Below, piece by piece: positions 1 to 10,178 of a DNA stretch of 64,000 bases. The notes beneath the pieces were generated by a model. That model saw nothing but the letters and a program-made list of their open reading frames with translations, ran no database searches and was not told where the DNA came from. The first letter of the stretch is position 1; each line of letters opens with the position of its first letter. The stretch covers positions 70,401 to 134,400 of the forward strand of contig DASXLW010000094.1 of NCBI GenBank assembly GCA_036496025.1, in the 5' to 3' direction. The translations under genes and the position numbers were made by a program. This DNA comes from PALSA-505 sp036496025. GTDB lineage: Bacteria > Actinomycetota > Actinomycetes > Streptosporangiales > Streptosporangiaceae.

Positions 1-113
1 TCATCGGCCGCGTCACCGAGGGCCCGCCCGGGATCGTGCAGCTCAAGACGTCGTTCGGCGGGACCAGGATCGTCGACCTGCTCGTCGGCGATCCGCTGCC
101 GCGCATCTGCTGA
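1..113 (+). CDS. hypE: HypE, C-terminal fragment (hydrogenase maturation)
   Basis: Partial gene entering from the left edge; the readable frame begins at base 3 and stops at TGA 111-113. The last 36 residues end in GDPLPRIC. A C-terminal PRIC is the hallmark of HypE, whose terminal cysteine is carbamoylated by HypF and dehydrated to the thiocyanate that supplies cyanide ligands to the [NiFe] active site. The preceding FGGTRIVD matches the usual HypE tail. It lies 13 bases upstream of hypA and in the same direction, so hypE-hypA-hypB look like one operon. The rest of the protein cannot be seen. Confidence 0.85.
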   Translation, partial: IGRVTEGPPGIVQLKTSFGGTRIVDLLVGDPLPRIC

Positions 114-126
114 ACCCGGAGGCGAC

Positions 127-360
127 GTGCACGAGCTGGCCATCATCGAGGGTGTGCTGGACATGGTGACCGAACGGCTGCCGGACGCGACGATCTCTTG
201 CGTGCGACTGGAGGTGGGCGAACTGTCCGGCGTCGTCCCCGACTCGTTGCTGTTCTGCTTCGAGCTGGCCACCGAGGGGACCAGCCTGCAGGGCGCCAGC
301 CTGGAGATCACGCAGACTCCCGGCCACGATCTCAAGATCGCATCGGTTAAGGTGGCCTGA
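127..360 (+). CDS. hypA: HypA-like nickel chaperone lacking the zinc-binding domain
   Basis: GTG start with a GGAG ribosome site just upstream. The first residues MHELAI carry the nickel-ligand His2 of HypA, and the body to about residue 63 follows the family (VRLEVGELSGVVPDSL, FCFELATEGT). Normal HypA is about 110-120 residues and holds a four-cysteine zinc site of two CxxC pairs in its second half. Here the protein is only 77 residues: it passes from LEITQTPG straight into a typical HypA tail (HDLKIASVKVA), and neither CxxC pair exists. This looks like a clean in-frame deletion rather than a premature stop. Nickel binding at the N-terminus may survive, but folding or HypB interaction could be altered. 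A full-length copy may exist elsewhere. Confidence 0.85.
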   Translation: MHELAIIEGVLDMVTERLPDATISCVRLEVGELSGVVPDSLLFCFELATEGTSLQGASLEITQTPGHDLKIASVKVA

Positions 361-361
361 C

Positions 362-1132
362 ATGTGCGCGACCTGCGGGTGCTCGGGGAAGGCGCGGCTT
401 CGCCTGGTGCCATCGGGCCACGACCATGATCACGCTCCCGGCCACGCGCATCACCACGGCGGCGAGCACGACCACGGCGATGACCGGACCGTCGTGCTGC
501 AGCAGAAGGTGCTGGCCCGCAACGACGAGCTGGCCGGGCGGAACCGGGAGTGGCTGCGCGAGCGCGGCGTAGTGGCCGTCAATCTGATGAGCTCGCCGGG
601 CGCGGGCAAGACCACGCTGCTGGAGCGGACCGCGCGCGAGCTGGCCGGCCGGCTGGCCCTGGCGGTTATCGAGGGAGATCAGGAGACGGCCCTGGACGCC
701 GACCGGATCAGCTCGGCCGGCTGCCAGGTGGTGCAGGTCAACACCGGCGTGGGCTGCCACCTGGACGCGGTCATGGTGGCCGACGCGCTGCACGCGCTCG
801 ACCCTCGGCCGGGATCCGTGGTCGTCATCGAGAACGTGGGCAACCTGGTCTGCCCGGCACTGTTCGACCTGGGCGAGGCGGCCAGGATCGTGCTCGCGTC
901 GGTAACCGAGGGCGCGGACAAGCCGGCCAAGTACCCGCACATGTTCAGCCGGGCCGACGTCGTGCTGGTCAGCAAGACCGACCTGCTGCCCTACGTGGAC
1001 TTCGACGTCCGGCGGCACGCGGCCGACGTCAGGCAGCTCAGCCCGGGCGCGCGCATGCTGCAGCTCTCGGCGGTCACCGGCGACGGCATGCAGGCCTGGT
1101 ACGACTGGCTGCAGCTCAGCCAGCCCGGCTGA
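362..1132 (+). CDS. hypB: HypB, nickel-binding GTPase for hydrogenase maturation
   Basis: 256-residue GTPase that works with HypA to insert nickel into [NiFe]-hydrogenase large subunits. The N-terminus begins MCATCGC, the CxxCGC high-affinity nickel site known from E. coli HypB, followed by a histidine-rich nickel-storage stretch (about residues 19-39). The Walker A loop is SSPGAGKTT near residue 80, then EGDQETALDADRI, the metal-site segment VNTGVGCHLD, VVIENVGNLVCP, and the guanine-specificity motif SKTD. The ATG lies one base after the hypA stop, so the two are translationally coupled. It ends in a tail-to-tail arrangement with hypF. All expected GTPase and metal motifs are present. Confidence 0.95.
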   Translation: MCATCGCSGKARLRLVPSGHDHDHAPGHAHHHGGEHDHGDDRTVVLQQKVLARNDELAGRNREWLRERGVVAVNLMSSPGAGKTTLLERTARELAGRLALAVIEGDQETALDADRISSAGCQVVQVNTGVGCHLDAVMVADALHALDPRPGSVVVIENVGNLVCPALFDLGEAARIVLASVTEGADKPAKYPHMFSRADVVLVSKTDLLPYVDFDVRRHAADVRQLSPGARMLQLSAVTGDGMQAWYDWLQLSQPG

Positions 1133-1140
1133 CGCCCGCG

Positions 1141-1209
1141 ACTTTGCACACGTTCCGACCACCGAACCAGACAAAACACCCCGGATTTTGGCCGTACCGT
1201 GTGCAAAGT
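1141..1209. repeat. 12-base perfect inverted repeat between hypB and hypF
   Basis: ACTTTGCACACG at 1141-1152 is exactly reverse-complemented at 1198-1209, with 45 bases between the arms. It sits in the 85-base space between the convergent hypB and hypF stops and is AT-richer than its surroundings. A bidirectional terminator is the simplest idea, but the long loop and lack of a T-run make this uncertain; a mobile-element footprint or protein site is also possible. Confidence 0.6.
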
Positions 1210-1217
1210 GGAAATGA

Positions 1218-3524
1218 TCATGCCTGGTCGGCGGCCGACGCGATCACGGCCTGGCCGAGGCTGATGCCGCCGTCGTTGCAGGGGACACGGGAGTGCACCA
1301 GCACGCGGAAACCGCGCGACTTCAGCCGGGAAACGGCGCCGTTCAGTAGCAGCAGGTTCTGGAACACGCCGCCGGACAGTGCCACCGTGTCCAGCCCCGA
1401 CCGTTCGCGCAGCAGCGTGCAGCCTTCCTCGATGAGCGCGATGACCCCGCCGTGGAACCGGGCGGCGATGACCTCGCGGGCTACGCCGGCCCGCAGGTCG
1501 GCCACGATCGCCGCGATCAGGTCGGCGCCGTGGACCGCGAACGTCTCGCCCGGCTCGACCCGCGCCCGGTAGGCCCCTCGCTCGTGAACGTCCGCGAGCT
1601 GCTCGAGCTCGATCGCGGCCTGGCCCTCGTAGTGCACCGTGTCCCGCACCCCCAGCAGCGCGGCGGCCGCGTCGAACAGCCGTCCCGCGCTGGAGGTAAG
1701 CGGCGCGTTCACACCGCGCCCCGCCGTCGCTGCGCGGGCCATCGAGACCACCGCGGCCCAGTACCGCTCGTTGCGCCGCGTCACACCCAGGCCCGCGCCG
1801 CCGTCAGCCGCGCCGGCCCCCCAACCCGCGGCGTCGAGGTAGGCGGCGGCCATCCGCCACGGCTGCCTGATCGCGGCCGTCCCCCCCGGCATCGGCACCG
1901 GAGCCAGATGACCCCCGCGGGCAAAGCCCGCCAGGCCGGCCACGAGGAATTCGCCGCCCCAGATCGTGCCGTCGGTGCCGAAGCCGGTCCCGTCGAAGGC
2001 CACCCCGATGACCGGGCCGTCTTCGCCGTTGTCGGCCAGGCAGGACGCGATGTGCGCGTGGTGGTGCTGGACGCCGACCAGATCCAGGCCGGCTTCATCG
2101 GCCAGATCCACCGCGTACTTGGTGGACAGGTACTCGGGGTGCAGGTCGTGCGCGACCAGCTGCGGCTCGATGTCGAACAGCCGCCGGAAATGCTCGATGC
2201 CCTCGGTGAAAGACCGCAGCGTCTCGGCGTTCTCCAGGTCCCCGATGTGCTGCGACACGAACGCGTGGTGCTCTTTGGCCAGGCAGAACGTGCTCTTCAG
2301 CTCGGCCCCGCAGGCCAGCACCGGGCGGCGGAAGCCCGGCCGCACCGCCACCGGCTCCGGCGCGTAGCCGCGGGAGCGGCGCAGCAGCATCTCCCGCCCC
2401 GCCACCGCCAGCGCCACCGAGTCGTCGGCCCTGCTGTGGATGGCCCGGTCGTGACCGAGGAACGCGTCCGCGATCGCGGCCAGCCGGGCCAGCGCGTCGT
2501 CGTCTCGGTAGGCGATCGGCTCGTCGGACACGTTCCCGCTGGTCAGCACGATGGGGCGACCCACCGCCGCGAGGAGCAGGTGGTGCAGCGGGGTGTACGG
2601 GAGCATGATCCCCAGCTGCCGGTTGCGCGGCGCCACCGAGGCCGCGACGCCGGTGCCCATTCGCCGCCTCATGAGCACGATCGGGCGCCGCGGGCTGGCC
2701 AGCAGCGCGGCCGACGCCTCGTCCACCTCGCACAGCCGCCGCGCGGTGGCCAGGTCGGCCACCATGATCGCGAACGGCTTGTCCTCGCGGTGCTTGCGGC
2801 CGCGCAGCGCCGCGGCGGCCTGTTCGGCGGCCGCGTCCACCGCCAGGTGCCACCCGCCGAGCCCCTTCAGCGCCAGTACCCGCCCCTGCCCGATCAGCTC
2901 GACCGCGCCGGCCAGCGGCTCACCGGGCCGGACGGCACCGTCCGCCCCGGCCAGCCACAATCCCGGACCGCAGGCCGGGCAGCATGTGGGCTGGGCGTGG
3001 AACCTGCGGTCGGCCGGATCGTGGTACTCGGCCGCGCACGGTGGGCACATGGTGAAGCCGGCCATCGTGGTCAGCGGCCGGTCGTACGGGACGTCGCGCA
3101 CGATCGTGAACCTGGGCCCGCAGTTGGTGCAGTTGATGAACGGGTAACCGAACCGCCGGTCCGCCGGGTCGGCCAGCTCGGCCAGGCAGTCCGCGCAGGT
3201 CGCGGTGTCGGCCGGCACGAGCGCGCGCCGCGCCCCGCCGGGCTGGCTGGGCGCGATGGCGAACGAATCGGAACCGTTCGGCTGAATATCCCTGGTGGTT
3301 ATCCGTTCGATCCTCGCCAGCGGCGGTGCCTCGTTCTCCAGAGCGAGAATGAATTTCCGAACGGCGCCGGGTGAACCCTCGACCTCGGCGAACACGCCAT
3401 TCACGTCATTGCCCACTACTCCGCCGAGCCCGAGCCGGCTCGCCAGTGAAAAGACGAACGGCCGGAAGCCGACGCCCTGGACGGTGCCCTCGACCCGGAT
3501 CGCCGTCCGGACGCGCTGGCTCAC
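1218..3524 (-). CDS. hypF: HypF carbamoyltransferase for hydrogenase maturation
   Basis: 768-residue protein that uses carbamoyl phosphate and ATP to carbamoylate the HypE C-terminal cysteine. Domains in order: N-terminal acylphosphatase (VEGTVQGVGFRPFVF), two zinc-finger-like cysteine pairs (CADC/CTNC and CPPC/CPAC, with ADRRFGYPF and ADRRFHAQP spacers), a YrdC-like nucleotide domain (KGLGGWHL, LTSGNVSDEPI), and a Kae1-like C-terminal domain with the HHHAHIASC metal site and LSGGVFQN. The open frame extends upstream across upp, so I chose the GTG at 3524, which begins the acylphosphatase domain at the usual place and clears upp. Convergent with hypB. Length is normal and all active-site regions are present. 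Confidence 0.95.
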   Translation of the reverse strand: MSQRVRTAIRVEGTVQGVGFRPFVFSLASRLGLGGVVGNDVNGVFAEVEGSPGAVRKFILALENEAPPLARIERITTRDIQPNGSDSFAIAPSQPGGARRALVPADTATCADCLAELADPADRRFGYPFINCTNCGPRFTIVRDVPYDRPLTTMAGFTMCPPCAAEYHDPADRRFHAQPTCCPACGPGLWLAGADGAVRPGEPLAGAVELIGQGRVLALKGLGGWHLAVDAAAEQAAAALRGRKHREDKPFAIMVADLATARRLCEVDEASAALLASPRRPIVLMRRRMGTGVAASVAPRNRQLGIMLPYTPLHHLLLAAVGRPIVLTSGNVSDEPIAYRDDDALARLAAIADAFLGHDRAIHSRADDSVALAVAGREMLLRRSRGYAPEPVAVRPGFRRPVLACGAELKSTFCLAKEHHAFVSQHIGDLENAETLRSFTEGIEHFRRLFDIEPQLVAHDLHPEYLSTKYAVDLADEAGLDLVGVQHHHAHIASCLADNGEDGPVIGVAFDGTGFGTDGTIWGGEFLVAGLAGFARGGHLAPVPMPGGTAAIRQPWRMAAAYLDAAGWGAGAADGGAGLGVTRRNERYWAAVVSMARAATAGRGVNAPLTSSAGRLFDAAAALLGVRDTVHYEGQAAIELEQLADVHERGAYRARVEPGETFAVHGADLIAAIVADLRAGVAREVIAARFHGGVIALIEEGCTLLRERSGLDTVALSGGVFQNLLLLNGAVSRLKSRGFRVLVHSRVPCNDGGISLGQAVIASAADQA

Positions 3525-3538
3525 GGTCTTAGTGTTAC

Positions 3539-4180
3539 TCAGATCTTCCCGAAGAGCCGGTCGCCGGCGTCGCCGAGCCCCGGCACGATGTAGCCGCGGT
3601 CGTTCAGCCGCTCGTCCACCGTGGCCGTGACCACCCGGACCGGAACGTCGCCGCCGTCCGGGTACGCGGCCCCGACCCGGTCGATCCCCTCGGGCGCGGC
3701 CAGCAGGCACACCGCGGTCACGGTGGCCGCGCCGCGCTCGGCCAGCATGCCGATCACGGTCTCCAGCGTCCCGCCGGTGGCCAGCATCGGGTCCAGGACG
3801 AACGTGTCGCGGCCGGTCAGGTCGGACGGCAGCCGGTCCGCGTAGGCCGACGCGATCAGCGACTCCTCGTCCCGGACCAGGCCGACGAAGCCGACGTCGG
3901 CCATCGGCAGCAGCCGGGCCATCCCGTCCAGCATGCCGATTCCGGCCCGCAGCACCGGCACCACCAGCGGGACCGGCCGGGCCAGCTTGACGCCGCGGGC
4001 CGGGGCGACCGGAGTCTGCACCGACACAGGCTGCACCCGCATCTCGCGGGTGGCCTCGTAGGCGAGCAGGGTGACCAGCTCGTCAGCAAGCCTGCGGAAC
4101 GTCGGGGCTTCCGTACCGGAATCGCGCAGCGTGGTGAGCTTGTGCGCCACCAGCGGGTGGTCCACCACCAGGGTTTGCAT
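3539..4180 (-). CDS. upp: Uracil phosphoribosyltransferase
   Basis: 213 residues; makes UMP from uracil and PRPP in pyrimidine salvage. Seen: the PRPP loop DPMLATGGTLETVI and the uracil-binding tail GYIVPGLGDAGDRLFG, both standard for bacterial Upp. The ATG at 4180 (MQTLVVDHPLVAHKL) matches the family N-terminus; an upstream in-frame ATG at 4210 would add ten unconserved residues. It ends 14 bases from the hypF start on the same strand, so it may be co-transcribed with hypF, although the functions are unrelated. Divergent from dxs. A cytosine deaminase at 59101 could feed uracil to it. Confidence 0.95.
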   Translation of the reverse strand: MQTLVVDHPLVAHKLTTLRDSGTEAPTFRRLADELVTLLAYEATREMRVQPVSVQTPVAPARGVKLARPVPLVVPVLRAGIGMLDGMARLLPMADVGFVGLVRDEESLIASAYADRLPSDLTGRDTFVLDPMLATGGTLETVIGMLAERGAATVTAVCLLAAPEGIDRVGAAYPDGGDVPVRVVTATVDERLNDRGYIVPGLGDAGDRLFGKI

Positions 4181-4274
4181 GCCGCTAGTGTGACAGGTTG
4201 GGCGTGCCACAGCGCCAGGCCGAAATAGACTTCGGGGAAACCTGGCGCGCGCCGTCGTTCAAGGGAGCAGGCAG

Positions 4275-6175
4275 TTGACCCTTCTGGAGTCGATCAATGG
4301 TCCCCAGGACCTGAAGAAGCTCACCGGTGAGCAGCTTCCGTTGCTGGCCGCGGAGATCCGGGACGTCCTCATCGACGTGGTGTCGAGGACCAGCGGTCAC
4401 CTCGGGCCCAACCTCGGCGTGGTGGAGCTCACCATCGCGCTGCACCGGGTGTTCGACTCGCCGATGGACCGGATCATCTTCGACACCGGCCACCAGGCGT
4501 ACGTGCACAAGCTGCTGACCGGGCGGCAGGCGCAGTTCGGCACGCTGCGCCAGCGCGGCGGCGTCTCGGGCTACCCGAGCCAGGCCGAGTCCGAGCACGA
4601 CATCGTGGAGAACTCGCACGCCTCTACCAGCCTGAGCTACGCCGACGGGCTGGCCAAGGCCTACAAGCTGCGGGGCGAGACCGACCGCACCGTGATCGCC
4701 GTGATCGGCGACGGCGCGCTGACCGGCGGGATGGCCTGGGAGGCGCTGAACAATATCTCGGTGGCGCGCGACAGCAGGCTGGTCATCGTGGTCAACGACA
4801 ATGGCCGCTCCTACCAGCCGACGATCGGCGGCCTGGCCGATCACCTGGCCTCGGTGCGGGTGTCGCAGCGGTACGAGAACGTGCTCGACTACATCAAGAC
4901 CACCCTGCCGCGCGCCCCGATCCTCGGGCCGCCGCTGTACGACACGCTGCACGGGATAAAGAAGGGCATCAAGGACGTGCTGCAGCCGCAGGTGCTGTTC
5001 GAGGACCTCGGGCTGAAGTACGTCGGGCCGATCGACGGCCACAACGAGGAGATGGTGGAGCACGCGCTGCGCCGGGCGGCCGGCTTCGGCGCGCCGGTGC
5101 TCGTGCACGTGATCACCAAGAAGGGGTACGGCTACCCGCTGGCCGAGCAGGACGAGAAGGACTGCCTGCACCAGGTCCCGGGGGCTGCGCCGCCCGGGCA
5201 CGCGGCTGGCGCGCCCCAGCGGTCCTGGTCGGAGGTGTTCGGCGACGAGCTCGTGGCGATCGGCGCGCGCCGGCCCGACGTGGTCGCGCTGACCGCGGCG
5301 ATGCTCCACCCCACGGGGCTCGGGCCGTTCGCGTGCGCGTTCCCGGACCGGGTGTTCGACGTCGGCATCGCCGAGCAGCAGGCGATGACCTGCGCCGCGG
5401 GCCTGGCCATGGGCGGGCTGCACCCGGTGGTGGCGATCTACTCGACGTTCCTCAATCGCGCCTTCGACCAGGCGTTGATGGACGTCGCGCTGCACCGGCT
5501 CCCGGTCACGATCGCGCTCGACCGCGCGGGGGTGACCGGCCCGGACGGCGCCAGCCACAACGGCATGTGGGACGGCTCGATCCTGCAGCTGATACCGGGG
5601 ATGAGGATCGCCGCGCCGCGGGACGCGATCCGGCTGGCCGAACTGCTCAACGAGGCGATGGTCATCACCGACGGGCCGACCGCGATCCGCTACCCCAAGG
5701 GCACCGTCGGCGGGGAGCTGGAAGCCGTGCGCCGCCTGGGCTCGATGGACGTGCTGCACGAGCCGGGCGACGCGGCCGCGGACGTGCTGCTGGTCGGGGC
5801 CGGCCCGATGGCGGTGACCTGTGCCCAGGCCGCGCAGCGGCTCGCCGACCAGGGCATCGGCGTCACGGTGCTGGACCCGCGCTGGCTCAAGCCGCTGGAC
5901 GAGGCGCTGACCGGGGCGGCCGCCCAGCACCGCCTGGTCGTCGTGGTCGAGGACAACGGGCGGTCCGGCGGGTTCGGTGACGCGGTGTGCCGGCTGCTGC
6001 GCGATCACGACGTGGACACCCCGGCGAGGACGTTCGGCCTGCCGCAGGAGTTCCTGGCCCACGGCTCGCGCAACGAGGTGCTGGCCGAGGCCGGTCTCAC
6101 CGCGCAGCACCTGGCTCGGCAGATCACCGAGGCGGTGGCCAGCCGCACCCCCGACCTGGTGCGTGACCCGCAGGC

Positions 6176-6179
<4 letters not shown>
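4275..6179 (+). CDS. dxs: 1-deoxy-D-xylulose-5-phosphate synthase
   Basis: 634-residue thiamine-diphosphate enzyme joining pyruvate and glyceraldehyde 3-phosphate, first step of the MEP isoprenoid pathway. Seen: SGHLGPNLGVVELT, GHQAYVHK, the TPP-binding GDGALTGG...NN (145-160), the catalytic Glu region GIAEQQA (Glu367), and DRAGVTGPDGASHNGMWD. The start is TTG at 4275 with AGGGAG seven bases upstream. Most DXS proteins I know have EQH where this one has EQQ (Gln369), and the linker between domains I and II is shorter than usual. The stop overlaps the next start (ATGA), coupling it to fprA. Actinomycetes often carry two dxs copies, so this may be the secondary one. Confidence 0.92.
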
Positions 6180-7612
<1,433 letters not shown>

Positions 7613-7617
7613 TGATC

Positions 7618-7797
7618 ATGGAACTCAGCAGGCAGAGCGTGGTGGACCTGCTGCGCCGGATGGGTTATGAGCCGGCGGCCGAGGCCGCGGCGCGAGAGCT
7701 GCCCGATCCGGTGGATAGCGAGGATGCGGCGAAGTTCGGCGAGCAGCACGGCATTTTCCGCGACGACCTGATCAGCGCCATGGGCGGCAGCCCGTGA
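7618..7797 (+). CDS. Small acidic protein of unknown function
   Basis: 59 residues if started at the ATG at 7618, which has GAGGGG eight bases upstream; GTG 7609 and ATG 7612 are in frame but too close to that site. It follows fprA by a few bases, so it is probably the last gene of the dxs-fprA unit. The sequence begins MELSRQSVVDLLRRMGY and is helix-prone and acidic, with no membrane segment, cysteines or recognised motif. I do not know its function. It stops four bases before the convergent WS/DGAT gene ends. Confidence 0.6.
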   Translation: MELSRQSVVDLLRRMGYEPAAEAAARELPDPVDSEDAAKFGEQHGIFRDDLISAMGGSP

Positions 7798-7801
7798 CCC
7801 G

Positions 7802-9238
7802 CTAGCGAGCCGGCTCAGCCGCCTTAACCAGCAGCTCAAGCTCGTCGACCACGTACCCGGCGAGGGCATCGATGTCGGGGACGAGCTCACGGCAGCCGAC
7901 CAGCCCGAAATGCAGCTGGCCGAGGTAGCCGACCACGGTGATGTTCAGGCCCAGCCCGTCGGTGAGCACCGACACCGGGTAGTGCGCCAGCAGCTTCGCC
8001 CCACCCAGGTAGACGGGAATGTTCGGGCCGGGGACGTTGGAAATGACGAGGTTGAAGGGCGGCAATCGTTGCAGCACGCCGGTGGCGAACACCACCCGGG
8101 CCGCGCGGGCGGCCAGGGCGGGCGGGGCGAAATCGGTGATCTGATCCACCAGGCCCTGCGGGATCGCCGCCTGCTGGGCCTTCGCGATCGCGGTCGCGGC
8201 GTGCGCGATCCGCAGCCGCGCTGCGGCGTCGGCGGCGTGCGTGGGCAGCGTGGCCAGCATGGCCGAGACCTTGTTGCCCATCGCGCCCTCGCTGCCCGGA
8301 TCCCGCACCGAGACCGGGATCATCGCCACCAGCGGCAGCTCGGGCAGCGCAGCGTGGTCGGTGAGCCAGCGCCGCAGCGCGCCCGCGCACATCGCCAGCA
8401 CCACGTCGTTGACCGAGAACCCGAAGGCGTTCTTGACCGCCTTGACCTCGTCGAGCGGCACGCTGCGGAACGCGACCCGCCGGTGCGGCGTGATCGGCTG
8501 GTTGAACGGCGTGCCGGGGGCGCGCCCGGCCGCGGTGTGGATCACCCCGCCGTCGCCGCGGTCCAGCCCGAGCAGGCCGCCGACCACCGGGCTCAGCGCC
8601 GGGGCCAGGGCCGGCAGCACGCGCACGACTCCGCCCGTGAGGCGCACCGTCTGCACCGGCCGCCAGGCCAGCCGCGCGGCGGCGAGCACCGACAGCACCG
8701 CGCGGTTCGGCGCCGCGGCCGGGCGGAACGGCGCGCTGGCCGGGATCTCGCGTCCGTCCGGGCTGAGGTCCAGCAGCACGGTCAGCAACTCCGCGCCGGA
8801 CACGCCGTCGATCGCGGCGTGGTGAATCTTGGTGTAGACGGCGATCCGGCGCCGGGCCAGCCCGGTGATCAGGTAGATCTCCCACAGCGGCCGGGTCTTG
8901 TCCAGCGGCCGGGCGTGCAGCCGGGCGACCTGCTCGGTGAGCTGGGCCTCTGACCCGGGCCGGGGCAGCGCGAGCTCCCTGATGTGGTACTCGATGTCGA
9001 AGTCGGGATCGTCGACCCAGTAGGGCTGGTCCAGGTCGAACGGCACGTGCAACAGCTTGCGCCGCAGGACCGGCGGGGCCAGCGGCAGCCGTTCGGCCAC
9101 CAGCCCGGTGAGCCGCGCCAGGGTCAGCGGCTCGCGGGCTCCGCGCGGATCCAGCACGGAAACCCCGCCGACGTGCCCGGTGGAGTGGGCCGTCTCGAGC
9201 GTGAGGAAGAAGGCGTCCAGCCCGGTGAGCTGCTGCAT
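7802..9238 (-). CDS. WS/DGAT wax ester synthase / diacylglycerol acyltransferase
   Basis: 478 residues; transfers acyl groups from acyl-CoA to diacylglycerol or fatty alcohols, making storage triacylglycerol or wax esters. The catalytic motif HHxxxDG is intact as HHAAIDG at residues 139-145. Other family landmarks are the N-terminal LTGLDAFFLTLET, PLDKTRPLWEIYLI, the SVNDVVLAMCAGALRRWL segment and the C-terminal VISNVPGPN. One base separates its ATG from the stop of the upstream alpha/beta hydrolase, so the two form an operon. Actinomycetes usually have several paralogues, so substrate preference cannot be told from sequence. Confidence 0.92.
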   Translation of the reverse strand: MQQLTGLDAFFLTLETAHSTGHVGGVSVLDPRGAREPLTLARLTGLVAERLPLAPPVLRRKLLHVPFDLDQPYWVDDPDFDIEYHIRELALPRPGSEAQLTEQVARLHARPLDKTRPLWEIYLITGLARRRIAVYTKIHHAAIDGVSGAELLTVLLDLSPDGREIPASAPFRPAAAPNRAVLSVLAAARLAWRPVQTVRLTGGVVRVLPALAPALSPVVGGLLGLDRGDGGVIHTAAGRAPGTPFNQPITPHRRVAFRSVPLDEVKAVKNAFGFSVNDVVLAMCAGALRRWLTDHAALPELPLVAMIPVSVRDPGSEGAMGNKVSAMLATLPTHAADAAARLRIAHAATAIAKAQQAAIPQGLVDQITDFAPPALAARAARVVFATGVLQRLPPFNLVISNVPGPNIPVYLGGAKLLAHYPVSVLTDGLGLNITVVGYLGQLHFGLVGCRELVPDIDALAGYVVDELELLVKAAEPAR

Positions 9239-9239
9239 G

Positions 9240-10040
9240 CTACCGGGGACCGGGGTAGAGCGGGCGCAGCCAGGCCGGCGGGCGGAACCGGCCCGGCTGA
9301 CCGGCCGGGGCCGCGAGCCGGTCGGCGATCAGCCACAACGTCGCCGGGTCGACCCCGAAGCCCAGGTGACTGCAGCGCACCGCGACGTTCTGGTGCAGCG
9401 CCGTTTCCGGCTCGACGCAGTTCTGCCAGCACACGATGCCGTCGTGCCGCGAGTACACGGCCGTGGACGGGACGCCGATGGGCCGGGCCACCTGTTCACG
9501 AGTGGGCAGCCCGGCCGCGTGCAGGCGGCTGCGGCGGTAATAGGTGCCGTCGGCGCGGCTGCGCCGCAGGTCGGTCACCGCGAACGGGCTGCCCAGGGTG
9601 ATCACGTGCCGGACCAGGTGCGGGTGGTCACGGGCCAGTTCCCGGGCGTAGATCCCGCCCAGGCTCCAGCCCACCAGCGAGACCGGCCCGCCTGCCCGGG
9701 CCGCGAGGATCGCGAGCGCCAGCGGCAGCCCGTCCCACACGGCCTCGGTCGGGCCCTGGTTGCGGCCGAGTTCCCAGCCGTGCACGTCATAACCGAGCCA
9801 GCACAGGAACCGCCGCAGCGGCGCCGTGCTGAAGTCCGAGGCCAGCAGCCCGGGCAGCACGAGCACGGCGTGACCGTCGCCGCGCCGTGCCCTCGCCAGC
9901 CAGGGCGCCGCTAACGGCAGCGCCGCCAGGTCGGCCAGTCCCCGGGCGGGCTCGGTCAGGAAGAGCAGTAGCGCCGGGCCCACGCCCGGCCCGCCAGCCG
10001 CCCTGCGTCCGGCTCCCGCCGGCTCCCTGACCAGGTACAT
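9240..10040 (-). CDS. Alpha/beta hydrolase, probable lipase or esterase
   Basis: 266-residue alpha/beta-hydrolase. The nucleophile elbow is GWSLGG; a likely acid is in SRHDGIV and a likely base histidine in CSHLGFG, so the triad looks complete. VLPGLLASDFSTAPLR near residue 60 forms the first strand and oxyanion region. A hydrophobic stretch near the N-terminus (ALLLFL) may be a weak membrane anchor but is not a clear signal peptide. It lies directly upstream of the WS/DGAT gene with a one-base gap, suggesting a role in acyl-lipid turnover. Divergent from the decarboxylase at 10179. Exact substrate unknown. Confidence 0.8.
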   Translation of the reverse strand: MYLVREPAGAGRRAAGGPGVGPALLLFLTEPARGLADLAALPLAAPWLARARRGDGHAVLVLPGLLASDFSTAPLRRFLCWLGYDVHGWELGRNQGPTEAVWDGLPLALAILAARAGGPVSLVGWSLGGIYARELARDHPHLVRHVITLGSPFAVTDLRRSRADGTYYRRSRLHAAGLPTREQVARPIGVPSTAVYSRHDGIVCWQNCVEPETALHQNVAVRCSHLGFGVDPATLWLIADRLAAPAGQPGRFRPPAWLRPLYPGPR

Positions 10041-10178
10041 CGCCGCCTACTTCCGCCTCGCGGACGACAGGACCAGGCACGAGGGTGATACATCCGCGTG
10101 TTACCTGTCTCACATTCATGATAGAAACGCCCGATCCGCCCCGCAATCTCCTTGCCCGGCCGTCGTACGCTGCGTGGA

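Noticed and set aside
1452..3374. A 640-codon plus-strand open frame over hypF
   Set aside because: Antisense to hypF, which has complete domains; composition is typical of a shadow frame.
3525..3710. N-terminal extension of hypF by 62 codons
   Set aside because: The extra residues are Arg/Gly repeats and overlap upp; the acylphosphatase domain starts right after GTG 3524.
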